In this document: piece after piece, positions 54,078 through 64,000 of the stretch | Layout: each line of letters starts with the position of its first letter | How positions within the stretch are numbered: position 1 is the first letter of the stretch | Source: Streptomyces sp. DG1A-41 | GTDB taxonomy: Bacteria; Actinomycetota; Actinomycetes; Streptomycetales; Streptomycetaceae | DNA: 64,000 bases | Reading direction: 5' to 3' | NCBI RefSeq assembly: GCF_037055355.1 | Contig: NZ_CP146350.1 | Location: 3,371,001 to 3,435,000, forward strand | Notes under the pieces: generated by a model | Databases searched by the model: none | What the model was told of the DNA's origin: nothing | What the model saw: only the letters and a program-made list of their open reading frames with translations | Position numbers and translations under genes: made by a program

Positions 54078-54488
54078 ATGCGCATCGTGGTGGAACGCGA
54101 ACTGGAGCTGAAACTCGTCCTGTCGCCGGAGCGCCGGATCCCGGTGCCGACCCGGCTCGGTTATGACACCGACGATCCGTACGCCGTGCACGTCACCTTC
54201 CACATCGACTCCGCGCACCCCGTGCACTGGACGTTCGCCCGGGACCTGCTGGTGGAGGGCGTGTTCCGGCCGTGCGGGCGGGGGGACGTGCGGGTGTGGC
54301 CGACGAAGGCCGAGGGACGCAGCGTCGTGCTGGTGGCGCTGACTTCACCCGACGGGGACGCCCTGCTGGAGGTCCCCGCGGCGCAGGTGTCGGCCTGGCT
54401 GGAGCGCACGCTGCGGGTGGTCCCGCCGGGGACGGAGGGTGAGCAGCTCGGTCTCGACGACGAGCTGGCCCAGTTGCTCGCCCAGTGA
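54078..54488 (+). CDS. ssgG: SsgA-like protein, probably SsgG
   Basis: This 136-residue protein belongs to the SALP family, restricted to morphologically complex actinobacteria and controlling septum site choice and wall remodelling in sporulation. Family segments are RIPVPTRLGYDTDDPYAVHV, TFHIDSAHPVHWTFARDLLV and GRGDVRVWP. SALPs cannot be told apart by short motifs; the name SsgG rests on its position near hppD, which I recall from S. coelicolor. It is divergent from the RDD gene. Confidence 0.85.
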   Translation: MRIVVERELELKLVLSPERRIPVPTRLGYDTDDPYAVHVTFHIDSAHPVHWTFARDLLVEGVFRPCGRGDVRVWPTKAEGRSVVLVALTSPDGDALLEVPAAQVSAWLERTLRVVPPGTEGEQLGLDDELAQLLAQ

Positions 54489-54501
54489 GGACGCGCGACC
54501 T

Positions 54502-55902
54502 TCAGAACAGCTTGCCCGGGTTCAGGATGCCCAGCGGGTCGAAGGCCTGCTTGACGGCCCGCTGCATCTCCATCCCCACGGGGCCGATCTCGCGCGCCAG
54601 CCACTCCTTCTTCAGCACGCCGACGCCGTGCTCGCCGGTGATGGTGCCGCCGAGTTCCAGGCCGAGGGCCATGATTTCGTCGAAGGACTCGCGGGCGCGC
54701 CGGGACTCGTCCGGATCCGCAGCGTCGAAGCACACCGTCGGGTGGGTGTTGCCGTCCCCCGCATGGGCGACGACCCCGATGGTGAGCTGGTACTTCTCGG
54801 CGATCCGGTCGACCCCTTCGAGCAGCTCGGCGAGCCGGGAGCGGGGCACGCACACGTCGTCGATCATCGTCACGCCCTTGACGGCCTCCAGCGCGGTGAG
54901 CGACAACCGCCGCGCCTGGAGGAGCAGTTCGGACTCGGCCGCGTCGTCGGCCGGTACGACCTGGGTGGCGCCGGCGGCCTCGCACAGCGCGCCGACGGCG
55001 GCGAGGTCGGCGGCCGGGGCGGTGGTGTCGAAGGCGGCGAGCAGCAGGGACTCGGTGCTCTCCGGGAGGCCCATCTGCGCCAGGTCGTTGACGGCCTTGA
55101 CCGTCGTACGGTCCATGAGTTCGAGGAGTGACGGGACGTGGCCGCCCTCCATGATGCGGCACACCGCGTCACAGGCGGCGGCCCCGGAGGCGAACTCGGC
55201 GGCCAGTACGAGCTGCTCGGGCGGCTTGGGGCGCAGGCCGAGCACGGCCCGTACGACAATGCCGAGCGAGCCCTCGGAGCCGACGAAGAGACGGGTCAGG
55301 TCGTACCCGGCGACGCCCTTGGCGGTGCGGCGGCCGGTGGACATGAGCCGCCCGTCGGCCAGCACGACGTCCAGCCCGAGGACGTACTCGGCGGTGACCC
55401 CGTACTTCACGCAGCACAGGCCGCCCGAGGCCGTGCCGATGTTGCCGCCGATGGTGCACATCTCCCAGCTGGAGGGGTCCGGCGGGTAGTACAGGCCGTG
55501 TTCGCCGACGGCCCGGGAGAGGGCGGCGTTGATGACGCCGGGCTCGACGACGGCGATGCGGTCGACCGGGTTGATCTCCAGGATCCGGTCCATCTTGGTC
55601 AGGGAGAGCACGATGCAGCCGTCGGAGGCGTTCGCGGCGCCGGACAGTCCGGTGCGGGCGCCCTGCGGGACGACCGGGACACGCAGGGCGGTGGCGGTGC
55701 GCATCACGTGCTGGACCTGCTCGGCCGTGCGGGGCAGGACGACCACGGCCGGGGTGCCGGCCGGGCAGAAGCTCGCCATGTCGTTGGCGTAGGAGGCCGT
55801 GACGTCGGGGTCGGTGAGGACCGCCTCGGCGGGCAGGCCGCTGAGCAGGAGGTCGATCAGGTTGCCGGTCGTTTCGTCGCTGGGCGCTTCGATACGGCTC
55901 AT
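54502..55902 (-). CDS. FAD-linked oxidase, glycolate/lactate dehydrogenase type
   Basis: This 466-residue flavoprotein starts at the ATG at 55902. The FAD-binding PCMH domain has VVPQGARTGLSGAANA and IGGNIGTASGGLCCVKYGVT; the C-terminal FAD-oxidase domain ends GVVAHAGDGNTHPTVCFD, GGTITGEHGVGVLKKEWL and FDPLGILNPGKLF. It oxidises a 2-hydroxy acid; the substrate (glycolate, D-lactate or another) is open. It lies convergent to ssgG with 13 bases between. Confidence 0.93.
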   Translation of the reverse strand: MSRIEAPSDETTGNLIDLLLSGLPAEAVLTDPDVTASYANDMASFCPAGTPAVVVLPRTAEQVQHVMRTATALRVPVVPQGARTGLSGAANASDGCIVLSLTKMDRILEINPVDRIAVVEPGVINAALSRAVGEHGLYYPPDPSSWEMCTIGGNIGTASGGLCCVKYGVTAEYVLGLDVVLADGRLMSTGRRTAKGVAGYDLTRLFVGSEGSLGIVVRAVLGLRPKPPEQLVLAAEFASGAAACDAVCRIMEGGHVPSLLELMDRTTVKAVNDLAQMGLPESTESLLLAAFDTTAPAADLAAVGALCEAAGATQVVPADDAAESELLLQARRLSLTALEAVKGVTMIDDVCVPRSRLAELLEGVDRIAEKYQLTIGVVAHAGDGNTHPTVCFDAADPDESRRARESFDEIMALGLELGGTITGEHGVGVLKKEWLAREIGPVGMEMQRAVKQAFDPLGILNPGKLF

Positions 55903-55991
55903 GATCACAGGTTCGCACCCGGGGCCATCGGTGTGAACCCCGTCGGCGGCACCCTTCACCTGCCCGGGTGTGGTCGTCGTACTGACGCACA

Positions 55992-57431
55992 GTGAGCGCC
56001 ATGGAGAACCAGCAGGAGGGTCCGCGGCGGCAGCAGAGCAGCCCGAGGGGCCGCTCGCGCACCCGGCGGATGGTGCTCGCCTGCGTCGCGGCGTGTGCCG
56101 TGCTCGGCGGGGTCCTGGTGCTGCTGCCGTGGGAACGCCCCGCCGAGCCCGCTCCGCCGTCGCCGGGGGCGCTGGCCATGGCGGCGGTCACCTCCGGGGT
56201 ACCGGTCGCGCTGCCCGACCTGGCGGAGCTGATCGACGAGCGGGAGAAGCGGCTGCGGACGCATCCGCGGGACGCGCGGTCCTGGGCGGTGCTCGGGGCG
56301 GCCTACGTGGAGCAGGGGCGGCGGCTGGCGGACCCGGCGTACTACCCGCGTGCCGAGAAGGCGTTGCGTACGTCGCTGAAGGTGCGGCCGCGGCGGAACA
56401 CGCGGGCCCTGGCCGGAATGGCGGCGCTGGCCAACGCACGCCGGGACTTCCCCGCCGCGCGCCGCTGGGGCGAGGCGGCGCTGAAGCTGGAGCCCCGGCG
56501 GTGGACGACGTATCCGCTGCTCATCGACGCCTACACCGGGCTCGGTGAGCACGCGGCGGCCAAGCGGACGCTGGACCGGCTGACGCAGCTGCGCTCCGGT
56601 CCCGCCGTGCTGGCGCGGGCCGCGGCCGTCTACCGGGACCGGGGCTGGCGGGAGGACGCGGCGGCCTCGCTGGCGGACGCGGCGGCGGGCGCGCGGGCGC
56701 CGGCCGAGCGGGCGGTCTATCTGGAGCGGGCCGGTCAGCTGGCCTGGGAACGCGGGGACCTCCAGGAGGCGCTGCGGCACTTCCAGGAGGCGGTGCGCCT
56801 CGACCCGGACCAGCGGGCGGCCCAGGTCGGGCAGGGCAGAGCGCTGGCGGCCCTGGGCCGGACGACGGAGGCGCTGAACGCGTACCGGGTGGCTCTCACC
56901 AAGCAGCCCTGCCCCCGGTACGCCCTGGAGCTGGGCGAGTTGTACGAGTCGCTGGGGATGCCGGAGGCGGCTCGGGTGCAGTACGACCTGCTGCGCGAGC
57001 GGGTCCGGGGCGCCGCCGCGGGCGGGGCCGACGATGAGCTGGTGCTGGGCCAGTACGAGGCGGACCACGGCGATCCGCGGGAAGCGGTACGGCGGCTGCG
57101 GGCGCAGTGGCGCCGCCAGCCCGGGACCGAGGTCGCCGACGCGCTGGGCTGGGCGCTGCACCGGTCCGGCGAGTCGGAGAGGGCGCTGCGCTTCGCGGTG
57201 CGGGCGACGGAGGACCAGCACGGGGGCGGGGTGCGCAGTGCGGCGTACGCGTATCACCGCGGCATGATCGAGCGGGAACTGGAGCGCTACGGGGCCGCGC
57301 GACGGCACCTCGCGGAGGCGCTGCGGATCAACCCGCACTTCTCGCCCCTGCATGTGCCTGCGGCGCGGGCGGCGTTGGATGCGCTGGGGGAGCCGCCGGA
57401 CGAGGGGGTGCCGGAGATGGGCGGGGAGTGA
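55992..57431 (+). CDS. Membrane-anchored TPR protein
   Basis: This 479-residue protein starts at a GTG at 55992 (ATG at 56001 possible). One N-terminal membrane helix (VLACVAACAVLGGVLVLLPW) is followed by about nine TPR-like repeats, e.g. ALRHFQEAVRLDPDQRAAQV and RRHLAEALRINPHFSPLHVP. It would be a scaffold outside the membrane. It is conserved next to hppD in Streptomyces. Partners are unknown. Confidence 0.88.
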   Translation: MSAMENQQEGPRRQQSSPRGRSRTRRMVLACVAACAVLGGVLVLLPWERPAEPAPPSPGALAMAAVTSGVPVALPDLAELIDEREKRLRTHPRDARSWAVLGAAYVEQGRRLADPAYYPRAEKALRTSLKVRPRRNTRALAGMAALANARRDFPAARRWGEAALKLEPRRWTTYPLLIDAYTGLGEHAAAKRTLDRLTQLRSGPAVLARAAAVYRDRGWREDAAASLADAAAGARAPAERAVYLERAGQLAWERGDLQEALRHFQEAVRLDPDQRAAQVGQGRALAALGRTTEALNAYRVALTKQPCPRYALELGELYESLGMPEAARVQYDLLRERVRGAAAGGADDELVLGQYEADHGDPREAVRRLRAQWRRQPGTEVADALGWALHRSGESERALRFAVRATEDQHGGGVRSAAYAYHRGMIERELERYGAARRHLAEALRINPHFSPLHVPAARAALDALGEPPDEGVPEMGGE

Positions 57432-57481
57432 GGCGGGCGGGTGCCCCGTGACACCCGCACGAGCTCACAGGGGCGATCGGA

Positions 57482-58690
<1,209 letters not shown>

Positions 58691-58750
58691 TCAGCGATAC
58701 GGCCGTATCAAGGGCATCTCTGTACAGGATGACCATGCCGGGAGGCTGCT

Positions 58751-59221
58751 GTGGCGATCGATCATCTGGACGGCCGGATCATTCTGCTGCTCGCCCGGGA
58801 GCCGCGGATCGGGGTGCTGGAGATGTCCCGGCGGCTGGGCGTGGCCCGGGGCACCGTGCAGGCGCGGCTCGACCGGCTTCAGTCGAACGGAGTCATCCGC
58901 GGATTCGGTCCGGAGGTGGATCCGGCGGCGCTCGGCTATCCGGTCACCGCCTTCGCCACGCTCCAGATCCGGCAGGGGCAAGGCGCCGACGTTCGGGCCC
59001 ACTTGGCGACCGTGCCCGAGGTGCTGGAGCTGCACACCACCACCGGCAGCGGGGACATGCTGTGCCGGCTGGTGGCCCGCTCGAACGCCGATCTCCAGCG
59101 TGTGATCGACCGGGTCGTCGGTTTTGATGGCATCGTCCGGGCCTCCACGGCGATCGTCATGGAGAACCCCGTTCCGCTGCGGATCATCCCGCTGGTGGAG
59201 CAGGCCGCGGAGGAGACCTGA
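58751..59221 (+). CDS. Lrp/AsnC-family regulator
   Basis: This 156-residue regulator has an N-terminal HTH (EMSRRLGVARGTVQARLDRL) and a RAM ligand domain (VTAFATLQIRQG; TGSGDMLCRLVARS). The GTG start follows GGGAGG. It is divergent from hppD, separated by 123 bases, and is likely to sense an aromatic amino acid or its product. The intergenic region has A/T-rich patches (TAGTTTGTGTTTTCAC) suited to Lrp binding. Confidence 0.93.
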   Translation: MAIDHLDGRIILLLAREPRIGVLEMSRRLGVARGTVQARLDRLQSNGVIRGFGPEVDPAALGYPVTAFATLQIRQGQGADVRAHLATVPEVLELHTTTGSGDMLCRLVARSNADLQRVIDRVVGFDGIVRASTAIVMENPVPLRIIPLVEQAAEET

Positions 59222-59240
59222 AGTCATGGGGTGAGCGCGT

Positions 59241-59888
59241 GTGAACTTCTGGGAGTATCTGGCCAACCGGCACCAGCAGCTGCTCACGGACACCTACCAG
59301 CACGCGAGCGCCGTCTTCCAGTGCATGGTCGTCGCGACCGTGCTCGGGGTCCTGATCGGCGTCGCCACCTACCGCAGCGAGTGGGCCGGGAACCTCGCGA
59401 CCACGGCCACCGCCACCGTTCTGACCGTGCCGGCGCTCGCCCTGATCGGCCTGCTCATCCCGGTCGTGGGGCTGGGCGTGGCGCCGACGGTGATCGCGCT
59501 GACGCTGTACGGGCTGCTGCCGGTGGTGCGCAACGCGATCGTCGGGCTGCGCGGGGTCGACCCGTCGCTGGTGGACGCGGCCACGGGCATCGGGATGTCC
59601 CGGCCGGCCCGGCTGCTGCGGATCGAGCTGCCGCTGGCCTGGCCGCCGATCCTGACCGGGATCCGGGTCGCGACCCAGATGCTGATGGGCATCGCGGCCA
59701 TCGCGGCGTACGCCTCAGGACCCGGCCTCGGCAACATCATCTTCCGCGGCCTCGCCTCGCTGGGCAGCGCCAACGCGCTCAACCAGGTCCTCGCGGGCAC
59801 GCTCGGCATCATCGTCCTGGCGCTGCTGTTCGACGCCGCGTACGTCCTGATCGGGCGGCTGACCATTCCCAGGGGGATCCGTGCCTGA
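59241..59888 (+). CDS. ABC permease, betaine/choline/carnitine type
   Basis: This 215-residue permease starts at a GTG at 59241, with five to six membrane segments. It has the EAA-like loop LVDAATGIGMSRPARLLRIE typical of OpuCB/OpuBB permeases. It is first in a four-gene unit (permease - ATPase - permease - binding protein). The product forms half of the membrane channel for osmoprotectant import. Confidence 0.92.
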   Translation: MNFWEYLANRHQQLLTDTYQHASAVFQCMVVATVLGVLIGVATYRSEWAGNLATTATATVLTVPALALIGLLIPVVGLGVAPTVIALTLYGLLPVVRNAIVGLRGVDPSLVDAATGIGMSRPARLLRIELPLAWPPILTGIRVATQMLMGIAAIAAYASGPGLGNIIFRGLASLGSANALNQVLAGTLGIIVLALLFDAAYVLIGRLTIPRGIRA

Positions 59889-61140
59889 GAGCGGCGAGCA
59901 CGGGGCCTCCATCGAGCTGCAGAACCTGACCAAGCGGTACCCCGGCGGTGCGCAGCCGGCCGTGGACGACGTGAGCATGGAGATCAAGGCGGGCGAGGTC
60001 GTCGTCCTCGTCGGCCCCTCGGGCTGCGGCAAGTCGACCACGCTCAAGATGATCAACAGGTTGATCGAGCCGACCGGCGGCCGTATCCGGATGGGCGGCG
60101 AGGACGTCACCGACATCGACCCGGTCAAGCTGCGCCGCAAGGTCGGCTACGCGATCCAGTCCGCCGGGCTCTTCCCGCACATGACGGTCGCGCAGAACAT
60201 CGCGCTCGTACCGAGGATGATCGGCTGGCCGAAGGCCCGGATCAGGGCGCGGACCGAGGAACTGCTCGACCTCGTCGGCCTCGACCCCGGCGAGTTCCAC
60301 GGCCGCTACCCGCGCCAGCTCTCCGGCGGCCAGCAGCAGCGCGTGGGCGTGGCGCGGGCCCTCGCCGCCGATCCCCCGGTGTTGCTGATGGACGAGCCGT
60401 TCGGGGCGGTGGACCCGATCACCCGCGACCATCTCCAGGACGAGCTGATCCGGCTCCAGCACGAGCTGCACAAGACGATCGTCTTCGTCACGCACGACTT
60501 CGACGAGGCGATCAAGATCGGCGACCGGATCGCCGTCCTGCGCGAACGGTCCCACATCGCGCAGTTCGACACCCCGGAGGCCATCCTCACCAACCCGGCG
60601 GACGACTTCGTGTCCGGGTTCGTCGGCGCCGGGGCGGCGCTGAAGCGGCTGAACCTGACACGCGTACGGGACGTGGAGATCACCGACTATCCGACGGTGA
60701 CGATCGACGACCCCTTGCAGCAGATCTTCAACCGGCTGCGAAACGGCGGCACCAGCGAGGTCCTGCTGCTCGACCGGCGCGGCCGCCCCTACAAGTGGCT
60801 CAGGCGAGGCGACCTGATGCGGGCCCGGGGCTCCCTGGCCCGGGCCGGGACGCCGGTGCACGACACGGTCACCCGGGACGCGACCCTGCGGGACGCGCTG
60901 GAGGCGGTGCTCACCGACAAGGCCGGGCGGGTGGCGGTGACCGGGCGGCGCGGCGAGTACACGGGCGTCGTCGACATGGAGACGCTGTTGAACTCCGTGC
61001 ACGAGATGCTGGAGGCCGACCGGCTCGACGCGCTGGAGCACCAGCACGAGCTGGAGAACCTGCGGGCGTCCCAGACGCACGCGGAGCAGGAGGGCGGCGG
61101 GGACGTCACGCGCGTGGGCGGCTTCGGAGGGACGCGGTGA
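59881..61140 (+). CDS. ABC ATPase with CBS domains, betaine type
   Basis: This 419-residue ATPase starts at a GTG overlapping the permease gene by 8 bases. Walker A is [13 protein letters not shown], signature [15 protein letters not shown], Walker [17 protein letters not shown]. The C-terminal ~140 residues form CBS domains ([32 protein letters not shown]), which in OpuA-type systems sense ionic strength. The last ~30 residues are a charged tail. Confidence 0.95.
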   Translation: MPESGEHGASIELQNLTKRYPGGAQPAVDDVSMEIKAGEVVVLVGPSGCGKSTTLKMINRLIEPTGGRIRMGGEDVTDIDPVKLRRKVGYAIQSAGLFPHMTVAQNIALVPRMIGWPKARIRARTEELLDLVGLDPGEFHGRYPRQLSGGQQQRVGVARALAADPPVLLMDEPFGAVDPITRDHLQDELIRLQHELHKTIVFVTHDFDEAIKIGDRIAVLRERSHIAQFDTPEAILTNPADDFVSGFVGAGAALKRLNLTRVRDVEITDYPTVTIDDPLQQIFNRLRNGGTSEVLLLDRRGRPYKWLRRGDLMRARGSLARAGTPVHDTVTRDATLRDALEAVLTDKAGRVAVTGRRGEYTGVVDMETLLNSVHEMLEADRLDALEHQHELENLRASQTHAEQEGGGDVTRVGGFGGTR

Positions 61141-61270
61141 CCGCTCCGGGGCCGGTGCGCGCCACCCCCGGCAGGCGGCCGGAGAAGAAGCCGGGGCACC
61201 CCGGACCTCACCCGGCCCCCCGCCCCGGCGCGTCGGCTGGCAGAAGCTGACCGTCCTGCCCGCCGCCCTG

Positions 61271-61957
61271 GTGGCCGTACTGCTCGCCACCTGGCTCTGG
61301 TTCCAGCGGGCAGACCTGGACGCGCTGTCCCGGAACGCCCTCTCGGGCGGCCAGGTCTCGAAAGCCCTGTGGCAGCACATCCAACTGACCGCGATCTCCA
61401 CGTTCTTCGTGCTGATCATCGCCATCCCCCTGGGGATCCTGCTGACCCGCGGGGCCTTCAGCAGGGCCACCCCGGCGGCGATGGCGTTCGCCAACACGGG
61501 CCAGGCGACCCCCGCGATCGGCCTGCTGGCGCTGCTCGTCATCTGGCTGGGCATCGGCCGCAGGGCCGCCCTGATCGGCATCATCGTCTACGCCGTCCTG
61601 CCCGTGCTGTCGAACACGATCACCGGCCTGAAGGCGAACGACCCGACGTTGCTGGAGGCGGCGCGGGGCATCGGCATGTCGCCGATGGGGGTCCTGACCC
61701 GGGTGGAGCTCCCCCTGGCGGTCCCGCTGATCCTGGCGGGTGTCCGCACGGCCCTCGTGCTGAACGTCGGCACGGCGACCCTGGCGGTCTTCGGCGGGGG
61801 CGGCGGACTGGGCGTGCTGATCACGACCGGGATCACCAACCAGCGGATGCCGGTGCTGGTCCTGGGCTCGGTCCTCACGGTGGCCCTGGCCCTGCTGGTG
61901 GACTGGCTGGCCTCGCTGGCGGAAGTTCTCCTGCGGCCGCGGGGGCTCCGGCCATGA
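61271..61957 (+). CDS. ABC permease, second; N-terminus probably frameshifted
   Basis: This permease of 228 residues or more has the EAA loop LLEAARGIGMSPMGVLTRVE. The frame has no start before the GTG at 61271, which would cut the first helix (WQKLTVLPAALVAVLLATWLW in frame upstream). A GTG at 61137 overlapping the ATPase stop reads [12 protein letters not shown] in another frame, as a natural start would. One missing base in the C-run near 61210-61228 joins the two. So the true gene probably begins at 61137. Confidence 0.85.
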   Translation: MAVLLATWLWFQRADLDALSRNALSGGQVSKALWQHIQLTAISTFFVLIIAIPLGILLTRGAFSRATPAAMAFANTGQATPAIGLLALLVIWLGIGRRAALIGIIVYAVLPVLSNTITGLKANDPTLLEAARGIGMSPMGVLTRVELPLAVPLILAGVRTALVLNVGTATLAVFGGGGGLGVLITTGITNQRMPVLVLGSVLTVALALLVDWLASLAEVLLRPRGLRP

Positions 61958-62913
61958 GACGGCGGATGGGCCTGGTGGCGGCGGGGCTGCTGGTCGCGGG
62001 GTGCGGCCTGACCAGCGGCTCCCCCATGGCGGACGACGTGCGGCCCGGGTCGGTCGGGCGGGGCGAGCCGCTCAAGGGCGCGAGCCTGACGGTGACGTCG
62101 AAGTCGTTCACCGAGGGGCTGATCCTCGGAGCGATCATGGGCATCGCCCTGGAGGCGGCCGGGGCGCAGGTGCTCGACCGCACGGGCATCCAGGGTTCCC
62201 TCGGCAGCCGCGAGGCCGTCCGGAAGGGCGACGCAGACGCCGGGTACGAGTACACGGGCACGGCCTGGATCACGTACCTGGGGCACAGCGAGCCGATCAC
62301 CGATCCGCGCGAGCAGTGGGAGGCGGTGCGGAAGGCCGACGCGGCGAACGGGCTGACCTGGTTGCGGCCGTCGTCCCTGAACAACACGTACGCGCTGGCG
62401 ATGAACCAGGCGAACGCGAAGAAGTACGGCACGAAGACCCTGTCGGACGTGGCGGAGCTGGCGAAGTCCGACCCGGGGGCGGTGAAACTGTGCGTGGAGG
62501 TCGAGTTCGCCAACCGGGCGGACGGGTTGCCGGGCATGCAGCGGACGTACGGGATGAAGCTGCCGGCGCGGAACGTCACGCAGATGGACACCGGGATCAT
62601 CTACACCCAGACGTCGAAAGGGAGTTGCCCGTACGGGGAGGTGTTCACCACCGACGGGCGCATCAAGTCCATGAACCTGGCGGTGATGGCGGACGACAGG
62701 AAGTTCTTCCCCCACTACAACGCCGCGCCGATGATCAACGCGAAGACCCTGAAGCGGTGGCCGGCGATCGCGGACGTCCTGGACCCGGTGACGGCGAAGC
62801 TGAACAACACGGTGGCGCGGACGCTGAACGCGAAGGTGGATGTGGAGGGGGAGGATCCGCATCAGGTGGCGCTGGAGTGGATGGTGGAGGAGGGGCTTGT
62901 CAGGGAGGAATGA
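61954..62913 (+). CDS. Substrate-binding lipoprotein, betaine/choline type
   Basis: This 319-residue lipoprotein has lipobox LLVAGC at residues ~12-17. The OpuAC-type binding domain starts SLTVTSKSFTEGLILGAIMG and includes GYEYTGTAWITYLGH and SSLNNTYALAMNQANA. The ATG overlaps the permease stop (ATGA). It captures the osmolyte outside the membrane for the transporter. Aromatic cage residues cannot be assigned with certainty. Confidence 0.93.
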   Translation: MRRRMGLVAAGLLVAGCGLTSGSPMADDVRPGSVGRGEPLKGASLTVTSKSFTEGLILGAIMGIALEAAGAQVLDRTGIQGSLGSREAVRKGDADAGYEYTGTAWITYLGHSEPITDPREQWEAVRKADAANGLTWLRPSSLNNTYALAMNQANAKKYGTKTLSDVAELAKSDPGAVKLCVEVEFANRADGLPGMQRTYGMKLPARNVTQMDTGIIYTQTSKGSCPYGEVFTTDGRIKSMNLAVMADDRKFFPHYNAAPMINAKTLKRWPAIADVLDPVTAKLNNTVARTLNAKVDVEGEDPHQVALEWMVEEGLVREE

Positions 62914-62940
62914 CAGGGAGGGGGTGACTTACAAAGAAGC

Positions 62941-62964
62941 CGTTGCAAAGGACTCTTTGCAACG
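62941..62964. promoter_or_regulatory. Operator of ArsR-type regulator
   Basis: CGTTGCAAAG (62941-62950) and CTTTGCAACG (62955-62964) form a perfect 10-base inverted repeat with spacer GACT. The site ends 14 bases before the regulator ATG at 62979. A further TTTGCA follows at 62970-62975. Autoregulation is likely. Confidence 0.8.
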
Positions 62965-62978
62965 CTACCTTTGCATGC

Positions 62979-63563
62979 ATGCCCGAACCCGAGGACCGGC
63001 CCACCCATCTGCTCGACGCCCGCTCCCTGCGCGGCCTCGCCCATCCCCTGCGGATGCGGCTGCTGACGGCACTACGCCGGGGCGGACCCGCCACGGCATC
63101 CCAACTCGCTGAGAAACTGGGCGAGTCGAGCGGAGCGACCAGCTACCACCTGCGGCAGCTCGCGGAGCACGGCTTCGTCGAAGACGCCCACGAGCACGGC
63201 AAGGGCCGGGAACGGTGGTGGCGGGCGATCCACGGTGGCGTGCAGTTCGACGAGTCCCTGCTGCGGCACGCCGACCCGACGGTGCGCGGGGCGGCCTCCG
63301 CGTTCCTGCACGAGGTCGCGACCACACACGCCCAGGAACTCTCGGCGTTCCTCGGGACCACCCACGAGTGGTCCGAGGAGTGGTACCGCGCCTCGGACGC
63401 CAGCGACTTCACCCTGCGCCTGCCGCCCGCGCTCGCCCTGGAGCTCGTGCAGAAGATGCACGACCTCGTGGAGCACTACCGCACCCAGGTTTCCGCCGAA
63501 GCCGCCCCGGACGCCGAGCAGGTGCGCGTCCACACGCACGTCTTCCCCGTCCGCACGAACTGA
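62979..63563 (+). CDS. ArsR-like HTH regulator
   Basis: This 194-residue regulator is taken from the ATG at 62979, just after the inverted repeat. The winged-helix domain (residues ~15-90) reads RGLAHPLRMRLLTALRRGGP and SSGATSYHLRQLAEHGFVED. The helical C-terminal part (~95-190) likely dimerises or binds ligand. No metal-binding Cys is seen. It is followed by a 62-residue protein, 13 bases on, which may be co-regulated. Confidence 0.9.
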   Translation: MPEPEDRPTHLLDARSLRGLAHPLRMRLLTALRRGGPATASQLAEKLGESSGATSYHLRQLAEHGFVEDAHEHGKGRERWWRAIHGGVQFDESLLRHADPTVRGAASAFLHEVATTHAQELSAFLGTTHEWSEEWYRASDASDFTLRLPPALALELVQKMHDLVEHYRTQVSAEAAPDAEQVRVHTHVFPVRTN

Positions 63564-63576
63564 AAGGCCCTGCCCG

Positions 63577-63765
63577 ATGCAGCCCGACATCCATCTCGTC
63601 CTGCACCACGCCCGCAGCGCCGAACTTCGCGTTCTGGCCGACGAACACCGCCGGGCCGCCGCACTCACCCCGCACCGACGCGAGCTGCGCACCCGGCTCG
63701 GCTGGACACTCGTCGAACTCGGTCTCCGCCTGGCCACGACGCCCGGGCCGGCCGCCGCCCACTAA
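63577..63765 (+). CDS. Small helical protein behind the regulator
   Basis: This 62-residue protein starts at an ATG at 63577 with GAAAGG upstream. It reads MQPDIHLVLHHARSAELRVL and continues Arg/Leu-rich (LRTRLGWTLVELGLRLATT). It lies 13 bases after the ArsR-like gene, and such short helical proteins often follow these regulators in Streptomyces. Its last four bases overlap the stop of the convergent protease gene. Confidence 0.7.
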   Translation: MQPDIHLVLHHARSAELRVLADEHRRAAALTPHRRELRTRLGWTLVELGLRLATTPGPAAAH

Positions 63766-64000
63766 CAGCTGGGCACGGACCCCTTCCCCGTCTCCAGGGC
63801 CCCCAGTGAACTCACCGTGCTCTTCAGCGTGGTCACCGGAATCAGCCGCAGGCCCTTCGGCAGCTCGGCCCGCGCGTCCGCGCACTCCGCCTTGGGGACG
63901 AGGAACACGGTCGCGCCGTCGCGCTTGGCGGCCTGGGTCTTGAGGGCGACGCCGCCCACCGCCCCGACCTTGCCGTCGGCGGCGATCGTGCCGGTGCCGG
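63762..64000 (-). CDS. PDZ/Lon-type (YlbL-like) protease, C-terminal part, partial
   Basis: Only the last ~78 residues are in the window; the gene runs off the right edge. GTGTIAADGKVGAVGGVALK contains the Lon-protease Gly-Gly-x-x-x-Lys stretch with the catalytic Lys, followed by AAKRDGATVFLVPKAECADA. The upstream PDZ and Ser are outside. Such proteins are membrane-anchored, periplasm-facing serine proteases in actinobacteria. The end (GSVPSC) has a terminal Cys. Confidence 0.8.
   Translation of the reverse strand, partial: GTGTIAADGKVGAVGGVALKTQAAKRDGATVFLVPKAECADARAELPKGLRLIPVTTLKSTVSSLGALETGKGSVPSC

Noticed and set aside
59809..61584. 591-codon minus-strand open frame
   Set aside because: Antisense shadow of the betaine-type ABC transporter genes, which carry Walker motifs and overlapping start/stop codons.

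Overview
The window reads as a piece of a Streptomyces chromosome. It is very GC-rich with strong third-position G/C bias, it has many GTG starts, and it carries several genus markers: an SsgA-like protein, an XRE/DUF5753-DUF397 pair with an RsbW-like ATPase, DasR boxes at N-acetylglucosamine PTS genes, a Cys-terminated leader peptide before cysO-cysM, and a sortase-anchored Tat protein. From about 31 kb rightwards the order bcp - rdgB - lipoprotein - rph - nagF - nagE1 - nagE2 ... cysM - cysO - mec ... clpS - pncB - pncA ... ssgG - FAD oxidase - TPR protein - hppD - Lrp matches, from memory, the conserved core of Streptomyces chromosomes.

1-13.9 kb is accessory. It opens with a ParB-like gene cut by the left edge, co-transcribed with a winged-helix/zinc-knuckle HNH-like protein. 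A full-length paralogue of that HNH protein lies 1.7 kb away beyond a DNA-binding regulator. A frameshifted HAD hydrolase follows. Next comes an island bounded by two divergent pairs of RsbW-like ATPase and XRE-type regulator genes. Inside it lie a 55-residue peptide, a JmjC/cupin oxygenase and an aldo/keto reductase read as one minus-strand unit, facing an APH-fold kinase. The peptide unit looks like a small peptide-modification locus and is my best candidate for an undescribed system.

14-31 kb is mixed: a TetR repressor with tandem palindromic operators and its membrane partner, a DUF2267/Hsp20 stress group, an atypical tRNA-Gly(TCC), a Tat-exported lyase with an LAATG wall anchor, an MFS transporter, DUF445, a GDSL lipase/esterase, a DUF1707 protein, a three-gene ABC-2 exporter, a class A penicillin-binding protein and a GroES-like protein. 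Two related long hairpin repeats lie between genes here.

31-51 kb is mostly core metabolism. A wrecked TnpB ends exactly on the bcp start codon. Twin HNH genes precede an odd tRNA with a TAG anticodon. Then follow RdgB, RNase PH, the GlcNAc PTS (nagE1 decayed, nagF and nagE2 intact), CysM-CysO-Mec sulfur transfer with its leader peptide, ClpS, NAD salvage (PncB, PncA) and a secreted M6 metalloprotease.

51-64 kb holds two RDD membrane proteins, ssgG, a glycolate-oxidase-type flavoprotein, a TPR protein, hppD with a divergent Lrp regulator, a four-gene betaine/choline-type ABC transporter, an ArsR-type regulator with its operator, and the end of a PDZ/Lon-type protease.

Several genes carry single-base indels (HAD hydrolase, PemK-like protein, ABC permease N-terminus), two of them in C-rich runs. 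Some of these may be sequence errors rather than true pseudogenes.
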